Shown: piece after piece, positions 32,709-42,707 of the stretch
Numbering within the stretch: the first letter of the stretch is position 1
How the letters are laid out: each line of letters starts with the position of its first letter
From: Fibrobacterota bacterium
GTDB lineage: Bacteria; Fibrobacterota; Chitinivibrionia; Chitinivibrionales; Chitinispirillaceae
Direction of reading: 5' to 3'
DNA length: 64,000 bases
NCBI GenBank assembly: GCA_023459055.1
Contig: JAEWVR010000009.1
Location: 1 to 64,000 of the forward strand
Notes under the pieces: generated by a model
What the model saw: the letters and a program-made list of their open reading frames with translations, nothing else
Database searches by the model: none
What the model was told of the DNA's origin: nothing
Translations under genes and position numbers: made by a program

Positions 32709-33425
32709 ATGAACTCAAGAAAAATTATCAGAGTTATTGCAATATTTCTGTTTGTAGCGAACTTTTTCGTGACCATTGCATCAGGTAATGAAAGGCTATA
32801 TATTTTTTACCCATCAACGTTTGATTATCAATCAATGCAGGATAAAATAGATAGTACTGTACCAGGTGTTGCCATAACTGTTTTCAGCCGATTTGATGAC
32901 TTTGTATTAAAAATGAAAGCAGAACCACCGGAAGCCATAATCACAAAACCAATCCTCATTCAGGAGCAATTCAGTGATTACGAAGTAATGCTCAATGGTG
33001 TTCGAAATGGTAAAACTGAAGACAACTATGTTATATTAACAATTGATAGTAATTTTACCAGTAAATCAATAACAAACGAATCAATTATCGGTATCATTGA
33101 TATCCTGGGAAGAACAGGAATGAAAACGTTTGTAAATCGTCAGTTTTCAATTGAACCCAAAATTAAGAGAGTTTCCCGAATCGGTGACCTCCTGCCTTTT
33201 TTATCTCTTGATATTGCCACTGGAATAATGATTGAAAGTGTTTTCATTGATTATTTCAAATCGACATCTCAATTACAATTTACAGAAACGCCTCTGCCTG
33301 AAAGCATGACTGGCGTTATTGCCTTTGCGGTTAAAAAAGGGAAACAAGCAGAAAAATCACTCAGCAGTTTGAAACAGAACAAAAAAAATATATGTGAACC
33401 ATTCTATATCCAGCAATGGAAATAA
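32709..33425 (+). CDS. Periplasmic binding-like protein (PhnD-like), set B
   Basis: A 238-residue exported protein (hydrophobic signal about 8-26) paralogous to 21849-22538. They share LYIFYPS, PPEAIITKP, NGxRxGKxEDxYV, IDILGRTGM, KIKRV, TPLP and a terminal Q-W-K or L-W-K. A 113-bp gap separates it from the gene before. Gene order in this set is receptor, ABC_sub_bind-like, PhnD-like, the reverse of set A. Confidence 0.65.
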   Translation: MNSRKIIRVIAIFLFVANFFVTIASGNERLYIFYPSTFDYQSMQDKIDSTVPGVAITVFSRFDDFVLKMKAEPPEAIITKPILIQEQFSDYEVMLNGVRNGKTEDNYVILTIDSNFTSKSITNESIIGIIDILGRTGMKTFVNRQFSIEPKIKRVSRIGDLLPFLSLDIATGIMIESVFIDYFKSTSQLQFTETPLPESMTGVIAFAVKKGKQAEKSLSSLKQNKKNICEPFYIQQWK

Positions 33426-33639
33426 CTGATCACACATCAACCTGTATTTCAAAACCGATTATTTTTACGTATTTTTGATTCCAGATTGCCTATTAGCTAA
33501 ATAAATTATCATTGTAGTAATTGCAGTATAATAATTTTATTCGATCAGACACTCTGATATGGTAATTAAATCCGGATGGACACCATCTTAATGATTTAGT
33601 TACCATATTGCAGCCGGTTCCTAACGGAATTGCCGTTGG

Positions 33640-35865
33640 TTATTTTATCAGGTCAAACTCAGATGATTCATCTGTACTTTGCGCCTGCTCCATTAATAAC
33701 GCAACGACACTCCCCTGCATGTTTCTTGAAAGTGGCTTTTTGTCAGGTATAAAATGGAACCTTCCGCTTCTCAGTGCGAGTATCTCAAAAACAGCCTGTT
33801 CAGCTATCTGTGTATTTGATATAGCATAGGTTATGAGTCCATCTTCGAAAAAAATTGTACCTAACGGATGATCAGTTTCAACGATCAAACATCCTGTCTT
33901 TTTATTGATATCCATCATTTGAAAGATTTCGGACAAGCTATCCCCCCCAATTTTCCCTTCCAATTGTGGATTCACCTTATCATCAGCTTGTTTTTTAGCA
34001 TGTGCTCTTTTTTTAACAATAGATAGAATTTTATTCAAATCTGGAATGGTAAAATCAGTACCTAAATAAAACGTGCGGTCTTCATAATAACCAATAATAG
34101 TTTTTGCAGAATCCGGTACATTATAAAAGATCAAAATGAACTCCCCTGAAAACATCCGTTCTTTCAATATTTTATAAAATTTCACCTGAATATCAGAATC
34201 TAATTGCCAATCAACACAGATTACTTCCGGCATCTTAAAAAGCAGGAGGTCATTTATCTGATCAAGGTACTTAGTCACAATGGTATTGAATCCACAGTTT
34301 TTCAAATATTTAGAAAGTGCGATGGATTTATTCATCAATTCAGAATACTTGATATGCTTTTTGCTATCAGTAATCAGCAGGCATTTATTCTTGTTCTTAT
34401 CATTACGCCTATTTAACAAAATATATGCAACAATTACAACAATGATTAAAGCAATAAGAATCAATATGATTGAAATGAGCACATTCTGAAATTGATTAGA
34501 TTGATATTCCTGAGGAGGAAGTTGTATGCTATCAGAATCGGTTTGAAAAGTCCGGGCGGTTTCTATATCCTGATCCGGAGCAGGATTCTGATCCGGATCA
34601 GAATTTGCTGGAGAAAAGACATCATCATTTATCTCGTTGACATTCGTATGTGCAACCTCAACAGGCGCAGTTTTTTTAATTTCCTTTACAACTGGTGGTT
34701 TTTCTTTTTTACCTTTATTTTGATCCTGCTTTTCACTATTAACTGTTGGTTTTACCTGGACAGTCTTTTGTGCGGGGATCTCAGGTTCAAATGACAAATT
34801 TGTATTATTGTATGATGATCTTTCTTCTGATGCAATTGCGATATTGTTGGGTAATGCGACTGGTTGTTTTTCAGCAGATGATTCCGGTTGTATTGGAACC
34901 GCCACTTTTTGAGGTAGTACAGGAATAGCCTCGTTTTTGGGATGATAGAGTGCCACAATATCATTTTGTACATAATTTTGCTTACTTATTGAGCCATCTT
35001 TATTTCTGAAATAAAAGATGCTTTTATCAGTATAGATATATTTCTGATTAACATACCAGTTATTAGTTTCCGCACTATTAATAACAGACGCAATAACACC
35101 ACCAATTGCTGAATAATGCTGTTGAATAGCAAGAGAACCAATCTTTGGCTCTATTTCATTAAAGTATTCTGCAGGTACTGCTACCGGTATGCTTAATCCG
35201 GTAAGAAGCGAAACCCAGGTTGTGTTGACATTCTGGTTGTTTATAGTTACCGGATCATCAAGAATAATAATACAATCAACGTTAAAAATTTCTGTAAGGT
35301 TTTTAACACTGGATTTTATGCTGCCTTCGGGATCAGAAGCAATAACCTGTTTATCGTATACTGTTACATTTAACTTTGCACCTTCTTTTTGATATGCCTG
35401 TGCAACCTTTACAGATTTTGATGAATAAACTATCCCGATATTTAAAGGTTTCTTCCCGGTTAGCTGATTGGCACACTCGATATATTGCCCAAGCTTTGTA
35501 TCACTATTGATAACACAACTGTTCGAAAATCCACCCAAATCATTCTCAGTAAATTCACTTTCAAGTAAAATTGATGAAATCTGATTCAATTCCGGATATT
35601 TCAATTGAAGTTTCTTCCACACTTTAATCAAGTCCACGCTTGAGACTATGACGATCTTTGGAGAATTATTGTCTATAACACTTTTGATTTCTACTTCATT
35701 TTTTGAAATGATCGATACAATTTTAACAGAATTACTTAGTTCCGATTTAATTCCCATTTCAACTTTTTTATATCTGGGCCCATTAGGATGAAGATAAATA
35801 ACACTGTTGGACTGACTGAAAAGCGAACATGCCAGTATCAATACAAAAAAGAATAGTTTATTCAT
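33640..35865 (-). CDS. Transmembrane sensor: periplasmic binding domain, TM, receiver-like and PATAN (DUF4388)
   Basis: A 741-residue fusion protein. Signal peptide about 1-18. A periplasmic ABC_sub_bind-like domain at about 20-310 (VIYLHPNGPRYKKVE, LNIGIVYSSKSVK, GLSIPVAVPAEYF) is related to the free proteins at 22576 and 31603. A long Pro/Glu/Lys/Asp-rich linker spans about 320-470. One TM helix (about 472-500, ILILIALIIVVIVAYILL) follows. Then comes a receiver-like domain (CLLITDSKKHI to CVDWQL) without a clear acidic pocket. A PATAN domain (about 640-715, LEGKIGGDSLSEIFQMM, GTIFFEDGLITYA) ends the chain. PATAN domains connect to MglA/Ras-like GTPase and type IV pilus signalling; an MglA gene is divergent at 36095. 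I chose the ATG at 35865, which begins the signal peptide. Confidence 0.8.
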   Translation of the reverse strand: MNKLFFFVLILACSLFSQSNSVIYLHPNGPRYKKVEMGIKSELSNSVKIVSIISKNEVEIKSVIDNNSPKIVIVSSVDLIKVWKKLQLKYPELNQISSILLESEFTENDLGGFSNSCVINSDTKLGQYIECANQLTGKKPLNIGIVYSSKSVKVAQAYQKEGAKLNVTVYDKQVIASDPEGSIKSSVKNLTEIFNVDCIIILDDPVTINNQNVNTTWVSLLTGLSIPVAVPAEYFNEIEPKIGSLAIQQHYSAIGGVIASVINSAETNNWYVNQKYIYTDKSIFYFRNKDGSISKQNYVQNDIVALYHPKNEAIPVLPQKVAVPIQPESSAEKQPVALPNNIAIASEERSSYNNTNLSFEPEIPAQKTVQVKPTVNSEKQDQNKGKKEKPPVVKEIKKTAPVEVAHTNVNEINDDVFSPANSDPDQNPAPDQDIETARTFQTDSDSIQLPPQEYQSNQFQNVLISIILILIALIIVVIVAYILLNRRNDKNKNKCLLITDSKKHIKYSELMNKSIALSKYLKNCGFNTIVTKYLDQINDLLLFKMPEVICVDWQLDSDIQVKFYKILKERMFSGEFILIFYNVPDSAKTIIGYYEDRTFYLGTDFTIPDLNKILSIVKKRAHAKKQADDKVNPQLEGKIGGDSLSEIFQMMDINKKTGCLIVETDHPLGTIFFEDGLITYAISNTQIAEQAVFEILALRSGRFHFIPDKKPLSRNMQGSVVALLMEQAQSTDESSEFDLIK

Positions 35866-36094
35866 ACCTATAATCCCTATAGTTGTACTTTCATTGGTGT
35901 TTAACCTCGCATAATCTATTAAAAAACTGCGAAACAAGTACAAATATACCTTTTTTTTGGGTAGACATTATATAAAATAGAGAAGTTTTTATTGTTAATA
36001 AGGAAATTATCTTGCCCTATTTTATATTACAGCCTATAATATTTTTAATGGGGTATATCTTTTAGATTTTTCACCTGCTAATAAAAGGGTAACT
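35866..36094. other. Divergent intergenic region, PATAN sensor/MglA
   Basis: 229 bp, AT-rich, carrying both promoters. TATATT-like boxes are frequent, so none could be assigned. Confidence 0.3.
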
Positions 36095-36736
36095 ATGGCC
36101 GCTATCAGTTATGCAACTAAGGAGATTAACGCGAAAATTGTTTATTATGGTCCTGGAATGAGTGGGAAAACCACAAATCTTCGAGTTATCTATGAACATG
36201 TCCCAGTCAATTTAAAAAGTAATATGATCTCACTTTCTACCGAAGGGGAAAGGACGTTGTTCTTTGATTTTCTCCCTTTGGATCTTGGTAATATTAAGAG
36301 TTTTAAAATAAAATTGCAACTCTATACAGTACCCGGCCAGGTTTATTACAATGCAACCAGAAAACTGGTGCTTAGAGGTGTGGATGGAATCGTGTTTGTT
36401 GCAGACAGCGCACCTGAAAAAATGCCGGAAAATATTTCCAGTCTTCAAAATCTCTACGACAACTTAAATGAGTATCGATATGTAATTGAAGATGTCCCAA
36501 CCATTTTTCAATATAACAAACGTGACCATCAAAACGCCGTTTCCATTGAAGAATTGAATCACTACCTGAACCAGCGGGACCTGTTGTGGAATGAAGCTAT
36601 TGCAAGTCAGGGTACTGGTGTCTTCGATTCTCTTAAAACAATCGGCAAACTTGTTGTAGATCAATTTAATAAAAAATATCTCCAACCTGCTGCCGCTCGA
36701 CCAAGATACACTAATAACTACAGATCGCCACAATGA
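36095..36736 (+). CDS. mglA: MglA-type small GTPase
   Basis: A 213-residue Ras-like GTPase of the MglA family, which sets cell polarity and controls type IV pili or gliding motors. The P-loop is GPGMSGKTT (about 19-27), switch II is TVPGQVYYNATRKL and the base-recognition motif is NKRD. The MglA-typical VDGIVFVADS block is present. No MglB (roadblock) gene is next to it. A PATAN-domain membrane sensor is divergent from it, which fits an upstream input. A cytosolic GH5 gene starts 11 bp downstream and is probably co-transcribed. Confidence 0.9.
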   Translation: MAAISYATKEINAKIVYYGPGMSGKTTNLRVIYEHVPVNLKSNMISLSTEGERTLFFDFLPLDLGNIKSFKIKLQLYTVPGQVYYNATRKLVLRGVDGIVFVADSAPEKMPENISSLQNLYDNLNEYRYVIEDVPTIFQYNKRDHQNAVSIEELNHYLNQRDLLWNEAIASQGTGVFDSLKTIGKLVVDQFNKKYLQPAAARPRYTNNYRSPQ

Positions 36737-36746
36737 GAGGTAATAT

Positions 36747-37811
36747 ATGGAACGTTTGAGAGGACTTAATTTTGGTGGCTGGCTTAGTCAGATTGACGCT
36801 ATTAAGGAGAAGGATCCTGAAAAATTCCCTGGTATTGACACCCACATGGAAACATTTATAGGTGAAAATGACTTTAAACAGCAAAAAACTTGGGGATTTA
36901 ATCACGTTCGCATACCTGTTGACTCCTATCTGTTTTTCGATGAAATTGAAAAACCACTGGAACACAGATTTAAGAATATTGACAATGCAGTTAAATGGGC
37001 TGGCAAATCCGGCCTCAAGCTTATTATAGATCTTCATGAATGTCCTGGACATGATTTTGCAGAAGCTGCCAATATTGCGGTTCAGAAACTATTTATGGAT
37101 CCTCAATATCTAAAAAAAACACAAACTATATGGTCTTATATTGCTGAGCGCTATGGTAGTGAAAAGCATACCTATTTTGAAGTACTTAATGAGCCGGTTG
37201 CTCCAACGGCACAACAATGGAATGACATTAAAGATCAGCTCTGCAAAACGATTCGAAAATATGCACCTGCAATTCCAATCGTCGTGGGATCAAACATGTG
37301 GAACTGGCCATCCACGTACAAAGACCTTACCCCGGTACAAAGCGATAATGTGATGTATTGTTTTCATTTTTACGAACCGATTCTTTTTACACACCAATTT
37401 GCACCCTGGATGAAAGAAGCTGAAGTGCAGATAAAAAGAGCCTATCCGGGAGATTACGGAAGTGGTCTTACAAGGAAATATGGCTACCTGGAATCTGCAG
37501 GAATTTGGAATAGGGATCGTTTTCTAAAAGATATCACCCCCGCTGCAGAATTCGGAAACAAGTATAATGTCCCACTTATTTGTGATGAATTTGGTGTTTA
37601 TGCACCTGTTCCTATTGAATGTCAGAAACTCTGGTTGAGTGATCTTCTATCGGTTTTAAAGGAGATGAATATTGGCTATTCTTATTGGAATTATAAAAAT
37701 CTGGACTTTGGAATAATCTCAAGAGGTGAGAAATTGCATGAGATTCTACCACAATATGACAATCCTGAAAGAATTAATTACGAGGTTCTTTCAATACTTC
37801 AAACATTTTAA
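36747..37811 (+). CDS. Cytosolic GH5 glycosidase (exo-beta-glucanase-like)
   Basis: A 354-residue GH5 enzyme without signal peptide. It begins directly with the barrel (RGLNFGGWLSQID), with acid/base Glu149 in VLNEPV and nucleophile Glu281 in CDEFGVY. Family motifs are RIPVDSYLFF, LIIDLHECPGHDF and SYWNYKNLDFGI. The layout resembles exo-1,3-beta-glucanase-like or cello-oligosaccharide-acting GH5 subfamilies. Inside the cell it should act on imported oligosaccharides, possibly from the ABC importer at 40710-45023. It follows mglA by 10 bp, an unexpected operon partner. Confidence 0.85.
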   Translation: MERLRGLNFGGWLSQIDAIKEKDPEKFPGIDTHMETFIGENDFKQQKTWGFNHVRIPVDSYLFFDEIEKPLEHRFKNIDNAVKWAGKSGLKLIIDLHECPGHDFAEAANIAVQKLFMDPQYLKKTQTIWSYIAERYGSEKHTYFEVLNEPVAPTAQQWNDIKDQLCKTIRKYAPAIPIVVGSNMWNWPSTYKDLTPVQSDNVMYCFHFYEPILFTHQFAPWMKEAEVQIKRAYPGDYGSGLTRKYGYLESAGIWNRDRFLKDITPAAEFGNKYNVPLICDEFGVYAPVPIECQKLWLSDLLSVLKEMNIGYSYWNYKNLDFGIISRGEKLHEILPQYDNPERINYEVLSILQTF

Positions 37812-37841
37812 GTTCTCTATCTACTGCAATAAGTAATTCTC

Positions 37842-37888
37842 AAGAGGAGATGTGCTAATAAGGTACCTCTCCTCTTCCCTCTCCTCTT
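37842..37888 (+). terminator. Terminator after mglA-GH5 operon
   Basis: AAGAGGAGA at 37842-37850 can pair with TCTCCTCTT at either 37868-37876 or 37880-37888. The second copy is followed by a T-run (CTTTTT). The region is a purine/pyrimidine-biased stretch 31 bp past the GH5 stop. Confidence 0.5.
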
Positions 37889-38086
37889 CTTTTTAAAAAC
37901 CGCAACCTCACACTCCCCTCTTTATTTTGTATTCAATAATCCGCACAGCATCCAGAATGCCACATTTCTGATATAACGGATAACCGGCAATAGTTGCGAA
38001 TAAATCCATTTTATAAATTTAGCAATTTGTCAACTAACAAAACAGCATAATCGTTTACGGTATTTGATTATTTAACAGCATGATTA

Positions 38087-40474
38087 TCATTTTGAGCTCT
38101 CCTGAAAGCTGCTAAACATCTTCCAGTCTTTACCTAACACACGTTTCTGCCCTGTGACCACGACTGTTCCACGCAATGCGATATCGATACTCGATTGACC
38201 AACCTGCACTTCAAATACACCAGGTTCGACGACACGAACATTCTCAGTACCAGTGAAACCAAGCATATCAACAGGAACGCTGAAAGACACCTTCTTTGAT
38301 TGTCCAGCCTCCAACCTGACACGACCAAAAGCTTTTAGTTCCTTTACAGGACGAACTACCGAAGCAAGAACATCCCGAACATAGAGCTGTGGCACTGCGA
38401 TCCCTTTACGTAAACCAACATTTGTAACCTTGCAGGAAACTTTTATTTCACCCGTATCAATATCGATTGTTTCTTTCTCAAAGACAAGTTCAGAAAGAGT
38501 AAACTTTGTGTAGCTGAGCCCATAACCGAATGGATAATGACTGCCAAAATGAAAAGCAATCGGGGTTCCTGAACTCTTAAACTTATGATTATAATAGCAG
38601 GGAACTGCACCAACATTTTTAGGAACTGACACGGTTAAACGTCCCGATGGTTCAATTGCTCCGCTAAGAACATCAGCAAGGGCATTGCCACCCTCCTGAC
38701 CACCAGCGAAGGCCCATACAAATGCTGCCACTTTAGACTCAAGTCCCTGTAGATTATATGGACGGCCACTAATCATCACAACGATCACCGGTGTTCCTGT
38801 AGCAACTACAGATTCCAGCAATTGCTGTTGTACACCCGGCAGGTTAAGACTGTCCGTATCAGATCCTTCACCAATGGTTCCTGTTTGAAACAAACCGGCC
38901 AGATCACCAACACAGACAATTGCAACATCAGCGTTTTTTGCACAGTCTGCTGCAGCAGGAATAGTATCCGTTTTCATTGATACTGGAGATACTCTATCCA
39001 TGCTTACTGCATTATCATGCTTAACATCACCAGGAAAGACCGGTGCCCCGTACTTACGTTCCTCAAGAATTTGTACACCCTGTTCATAGAGAACCTGTTC
39101 CTGGCCAAACACACGTCGAAGTCCGGCAAGCGGTGTAACGATATCAGATTCACGTTCGGTAACTTTACTAAGAATCAAATGAACCGGGAAACTGTAACCG
39201 CATAGCAAAGCCATTGGATCGTCTGCTACCGGACCAATAACAGCAATTTTTCTATCCTTTTTTGGAATCAATGGTAAAATACCATTATTTTCCATTATTA
39301 CTACCGACTGTCTTGATACTTCCTTCGCAACTTCGATTGCCTGTGATGAACGTAAATTTATTGCGTTTTCATTTACATAGGGGTGTTCAAAAAGTCCTAT
39401 CCTGAATTTTTCGGTAAGGATACGTGAAACAATTTCATCAATTTTTGCAATAGAGATTAAACCACGATTTATTGCTTCATTAATTTGTACTGCACAGTCA
39501 TCACCAGGCAGTTCGATATCAAGCCCTGCATTGAACGCTAGCGCCGCAGCTTCTGCACGGTCTGCTGCAACATTATGATGCTGATAAAGAAGACTGATAC
39601 CAATATAGTCGGCAACAATTATTCCGTCAAATCCCCACTCCTCCCGTAATAGTTTTGTCAGCAATTTGTGAGATGAATGACAGGGTTCGTTGTCGATGTC
39701 GTGATAAGCTGGCATTACAGAACCCACGTTCGCAGCTTTGACTGCCATTTCAAATGGTAAGAGGAATGTATCATTCAGCTCCTTCCATCCAAGGTTGACA
39801 GGCGCATGATTACGAGCACCCTCACCTAACGAATGACCGGCGTAATGCTTGAGAGTCGCAAGGAAATCCCTTTTCTCACCTTGCAACCCCTGCACATAAC
39901 GAGTCGCCATAACACCAATTAAATAAGGATCCTCACCAAAGGTTTCTTCTGTTCTTCCCCACCGGACATCGCGTGAAACATCTAGAACTGGTGCCAGCCC
40001 CTGACGACAGCCCACACTTCGAGCTTCATTGCCAATTATTTCTGCAGCCATCTTAACCAGGTCGGGATTCCAGGTAGCACCATAAGCCAGTGCTGAAGGA
40101 AATAGTGTACCACCTCTGACCATTAATCCCACCAGACACTCTTCATGTGACATAACAGGAATACCTAACCGTGTTTCTTCTATCATGAATTTTTGAAGTC
40201 GATTGAGTGCTTTAACACCTCTTTTAGAATCAACACTATGGCTTCCAAGAGGTCGGGTAATCTGGCCAAGACCGTTCAGTAACATTTTCTTCAACTTATC
40301 GGGATCACTTCCCCCTGTAAAATCATCCTGGCGTGGAGTATGATTTCCATCTTCAGAAAGAATCAACCAGAAAGCATGTATCTGTGCGATTTTTTCATCA
40401 AGTGTCATTCTGGAAAGAAGATCTGAGACTCGTTTTGAAACTGGAAGTGATGCGTCCTTGTAAGCAAAAGTCAT
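38087..40474 (-). CDS. Cytosolic GH3 beta-glycosidase
   Basis: A 795-residue GH3 enzyme with no signal peptide, probably hydrolysing imported beta-glucosides or xylosides. The N-terminal barrel shows RMTLDEKIAQ, DVSRDVRWGRTEETFGEDPYL and KHYAGHS, with nucleophile Asp289 in VADYIGI. The alpha/beta sandwich (VVIMENNGILPLI to SGRLTVSVP) is followed by a C-terminal fibronectin-III-like domain with FHFGSHYPFGYGLSYT. I chose ATG 40474 because AGGAGG (complement of 40481-40486) precedes it; the frame continues 10 codons upstream without one. It lies downstream of the ABC importer operon in the same direction but beyond that operon's terminator. Confidence 0.9.
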   Translation of the reverse strand: MTFAYKDASLPVSKRVSDLLSRMTLDEKIAQIHAFWLILSEDGNHTPRQDDFTGGSDPDKLKKMLLNGLGQITRPLGSHSVDSKRGVKALNRLQKFMIEETRLGIPVMSHEECLVGLMVRGGTLFPSALAYGATWNPDLVKMAAEIIGNEARSVGCRQGLAPVLDVSRDVRWGRTEETFGEDPYLIGVMATRYVQGLQGEKRDFLATLKHYAGHSLGEGARNHAPVNLGWKELNDTFLLPFEMAVKAANVGSVMPAYHDIDNEPCHSSHKLLTKLLREEWGFDGIIVADYIGISLLYQHHNVAADRAEAAALAFNAGLDIELPGDDCAVQINEAINRGLISIAKIDEIVSRILTEKFRIGLFEHPYVNENAINLRSSQAIEVAKEVSRQSVVIMENNGILPLIPKKDRKIAVIGPVADDPMALLCGYSFPVHLILSKVTERESDIVTPLAGLRRVFGQEQVLYEQGVQILEERKYGAPVFPGDVKHDNAVSMDRVSPVSMKTDTIPAAADCAKNADVAIVCVGDLAGLFQTGTIGEGSDTDSLNLPGVQQQLLESVVATGTPVIVVMISGRPYNLQGLESKVAAFVWAFAGGQEGGNALADVLSGAIEPSGRLTVSVPKNVGAVPCYYNHKFKSSGTPIAFHFGSHYPFGYGLSYTKFTLSELVFEKETIDIDTGEIKVSCKVTNVGLRKGIAVPQLYVRDVLASVVRPVKELKAFGRVRLEAGQSKKVSFSVPVDMLGFTGTENVRVVEPGVFEVQVGQSSIDIALRGTVVVTGQKRVLGKDWKMFSSFQESSK

Positions 40475-40608
40475 TTGTATCCTCCTATCCCATTTTTCAG
40501 CCAACAGGTGTTATTAAATATGTAAGGCTATTAGTTTTCCCAATTATCCATTTGTATTCAGGACAATGCAATATCTTCTTAATCAAACTAAGTTAACATG
40601 GAGAAGAT

Positions 40609-40680
40609 AAAAAAAATGCCGGGGATATACGTTACATCTAAACATCAGTACATTTAGAAAAATTGTAAATCCCCGGCATT
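40609..40680 (-). terminator. Terminator of ABC importer operon
   Basis: AATGCCGGGGAT (40615-40626) and ATCCCCGGCATT (40669-40680) pair perfectly. On the minus strand the stem is followed by a run of eight T. It ends the malE-F-G-K-like operon 30 bp past the ATPase stop. Confidence 0.8.
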
Positions 40681-40709
40681 ACTATAGAATTAGTATATAA
40701 ATACCAATA

Positions 40710-41807
40710 TCAAAGAGAAATATTTTCTCCAGATTCTTTATTGAATATGTGGCATCTGTCCATATCGAAGTGGAAAGTATATTTTTTCCCAACTTCAACG
40801 GAGCCTTTTGCTCCAATTCTTGCAACACATTCTTTTCCACTCATTGGGAAGTATATCAACCGTTCGTGGCCCAGATCCTCAATCACATTCACTTCTAATT
40901 GTATTGTATTATTTGTCTGAGAATCAATCACAAGATCTATCATCTCTGGTCTCAAACAGCACAATACCGGTTTTCCCATATAACTTTTAACTTTATCTGC
41001 TTTTTCTTTCGGAAGTGCAAAACGTGAATTTTCAATTTTTACAAAAACGGTATCATTTTCCTGAATTAGCTGAGCATCAACAACGTTTGCCTGTGGTGAT
41101 CCTATGAACTTCGCTACAAATGTATTCTTTGGTTTATTATATAGATTGTGTGGTGTATCTACCTGTTGAATAACACCTTTATTCATAACACAGATACGGT
41201 CACCCATTGTCATAGCTTCAACCTGATCATGAGTAACATAGACAACAGTTGTTTTCAGTTTTAACTGAAGTTGCCTCAACTGAACACGCATTTTCTCACG
41301 CAGAGTTGCATCAAGGTTCGATAGAGGTTCGTCAAAAAGAAAAACTTCTGGTTTTCTTACAACAGCTCTCCCTACCGCAACACGCTGGCGCTCTCCACCA
41401 GACAGATTTTTCGGTTTCTTTTTTAATTTATCGGTTAAAACGAGCATCTCAGCTGCTTCCATAACACGTTTGTCAATTTCATCTTTTGGCATTCTTTGAG
41501 ATCTCAATCCAAAAGCGATATTGTCATAGACGGTCATGTGAGGATAGAGTGCATAGTTCTGGAACACCATGGCAATGTTTCTATCTTTAGGAGTAACATG
41601 GTTAACCACCCGGTCTCCAATATATAACTTGCCGGAGGTTATATCTTCCAACCCGGCAATCATACGCAATGTTGTGGATTTTCCACAACCTGATGGACCA
41701 ACAAATACCATCAATTCGCCATCGTTGACTTGGAGATTAACATCTTTGACTGTCAAAATTTTTCCAGTATAGGCTTTGCATACATTTTCTAATTTTAATT
41801 GAGCCAT
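40710..41807 (-). CDS. Sugar ABC transporter ATPase, UgpC/MalK/MsmK type
   Basis: A 365-residue ATPase powering the importer encoded upstream. It has Walker A GPSGCGKST, Q-loop VFQNYALYPH, signature LSGGERQRVAVGRA, Walker B VFLFDEPLSNLD and a switch His in VTHDQ. A C-terminal TOBE-type regulatory domain (about 240-365) marks the CUT1 carbohydrate subgroup. Last gene of the four-gene operon, followed by a strong terminator. Such ATPases can energise more than one CUT1 importer. Confidence 0.92.
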   Translation of the reverse strand: MAQLKLENVCKAYTGKILTVKDVNLQVNDGELMVFVGPSGCGKSTTLRMIAGLEDITSGKLYIGDRVVNHVTPKDRNIAMVFQNYALYPHMTVYDNIAFGLRSQRMPKDEIDKRVMEAAEMLVLTDKLKKKPKNLSGGERQRVAVGRAVVRKPEVFLFDEPLSNLDATLREKMRVQLRQLQLKLKTTVVYVTHDQVEAMTMGDRICVMNKGVIQQVDTPHNLYNKPKNTFVAKFIGSPQANVVDAQLIQENDTVFVKIENSRFALPKEKADKVKSYMGKPVLCCLRPEMIDLVIDSQTNNTIQLEVNVIEDLGHERLIYFPMSGKECVARIGAKGSVEVGKKYTFHFDMDRCHIFNKESGENISL

Positions 41808-41882
41808 ATATATTTCCTGATTGATATTAAATATTTTTTACGTTTAAAGTATTATTAATAGACATCGTTTATATCTTCACCA

Positions 41883-42707
41883 TTATTTATCTATACTTCC
41901 ACCAGCAATACCCTTGATAATAACTTTTGAAAATATTACGAATACTACAATGATTGGTACAATTGAAATAGCAATTCCCAAATATATAGCACCAAAGTCT
42001 CTGAAATAAACAGTTGAGTTTAACTGGTTAATTACCATACTGATTGTATACTTATTCGGTGTTGAAATAATAGTAAGAGGGAGAATATAATTATTCCAGT
42101 TAAACACAAAAGAGAAAATACCAATACTTGCCATTCCAGGAAGCATCATGGGAATACCGATACGATGAAATATTCTAAGCTCACTCGCACCATCAACACG
42201 CGCAGCTTGAATCAGAGCCAGAGGAATTACCGATTGCGTGTATTGTTTCAGAAAAAACACTCCGGCAGCATTAGCTGCTGCTGCAAAAACCAGTGCGGAA
42301 AGTGAGTCAAGAATATTCAGCTTGATACAAAGGTCAAAATACCCGATCAACCCGAGTGCCTGAGGAAGCATCAATGATGCAAGTATGATACCAAAAAGAA
42401 GCTTCTTAAACCGATACTCATAAAATACAATTGAAAAGGCAGTCAAGCCTGCGACATAGGAGCTGACTATCATAATTGCTGTACAGACAATTGCTGTATT
42501 TTTTAATCCGGTAAAAAGATCTAATTGGGATGTAATAGATTTAAAATTTGCTAAAAGATACTTACCGGGAATAAATGAAACGCCCGCATTAATATCTGCA
42601 GCTGAGCGTGTTCCATTAATAATCATTAGATAGAATGGAACAATACATATTAACAAAATTGCTATTAAAAATGCATAGATCGCTAGTTTTATTAGTGATT
42701 GTTTCAT
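41883..42707 (-). CDS. Sugar ABC transporter permease, MalG-like
   Basis: A 274-residue inner membrane permease with six predicted helices. The EAA loop (QAARVDGASELRIFHRIGIPMM, about 165-186) contacts the ATPase. It overlaps the MalF-like gene by 4 bp, so the two are translationally coupled. It forms the channel of a CUT1 oligosaccharide importer. Confidence 0.9.
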   Translation of the reverse strand: MKQSLIKLAIYAFLIAILLICIVPFYLMIINGTRSAADINAGVSFIPGKYLLANFKSITSQLDLFTGLKNTAIVCTAIMIVSSYVAGLTAFSIVFYEYRFKKLLFGIILASLMLPQALGLIGYFDLCIKLNILDSLSALVFAAAANAAGVFFLKQYTQSVIPLALIQAARVDGASELRIFHRIGIPMMLPGMASIGIFSFVFNWNNYILPLTIISTPNKYTISMVINQLNSTVYFRDFGAIYLGIAISIVPIIVVFVIFSKVIIKGIAGGSIDK

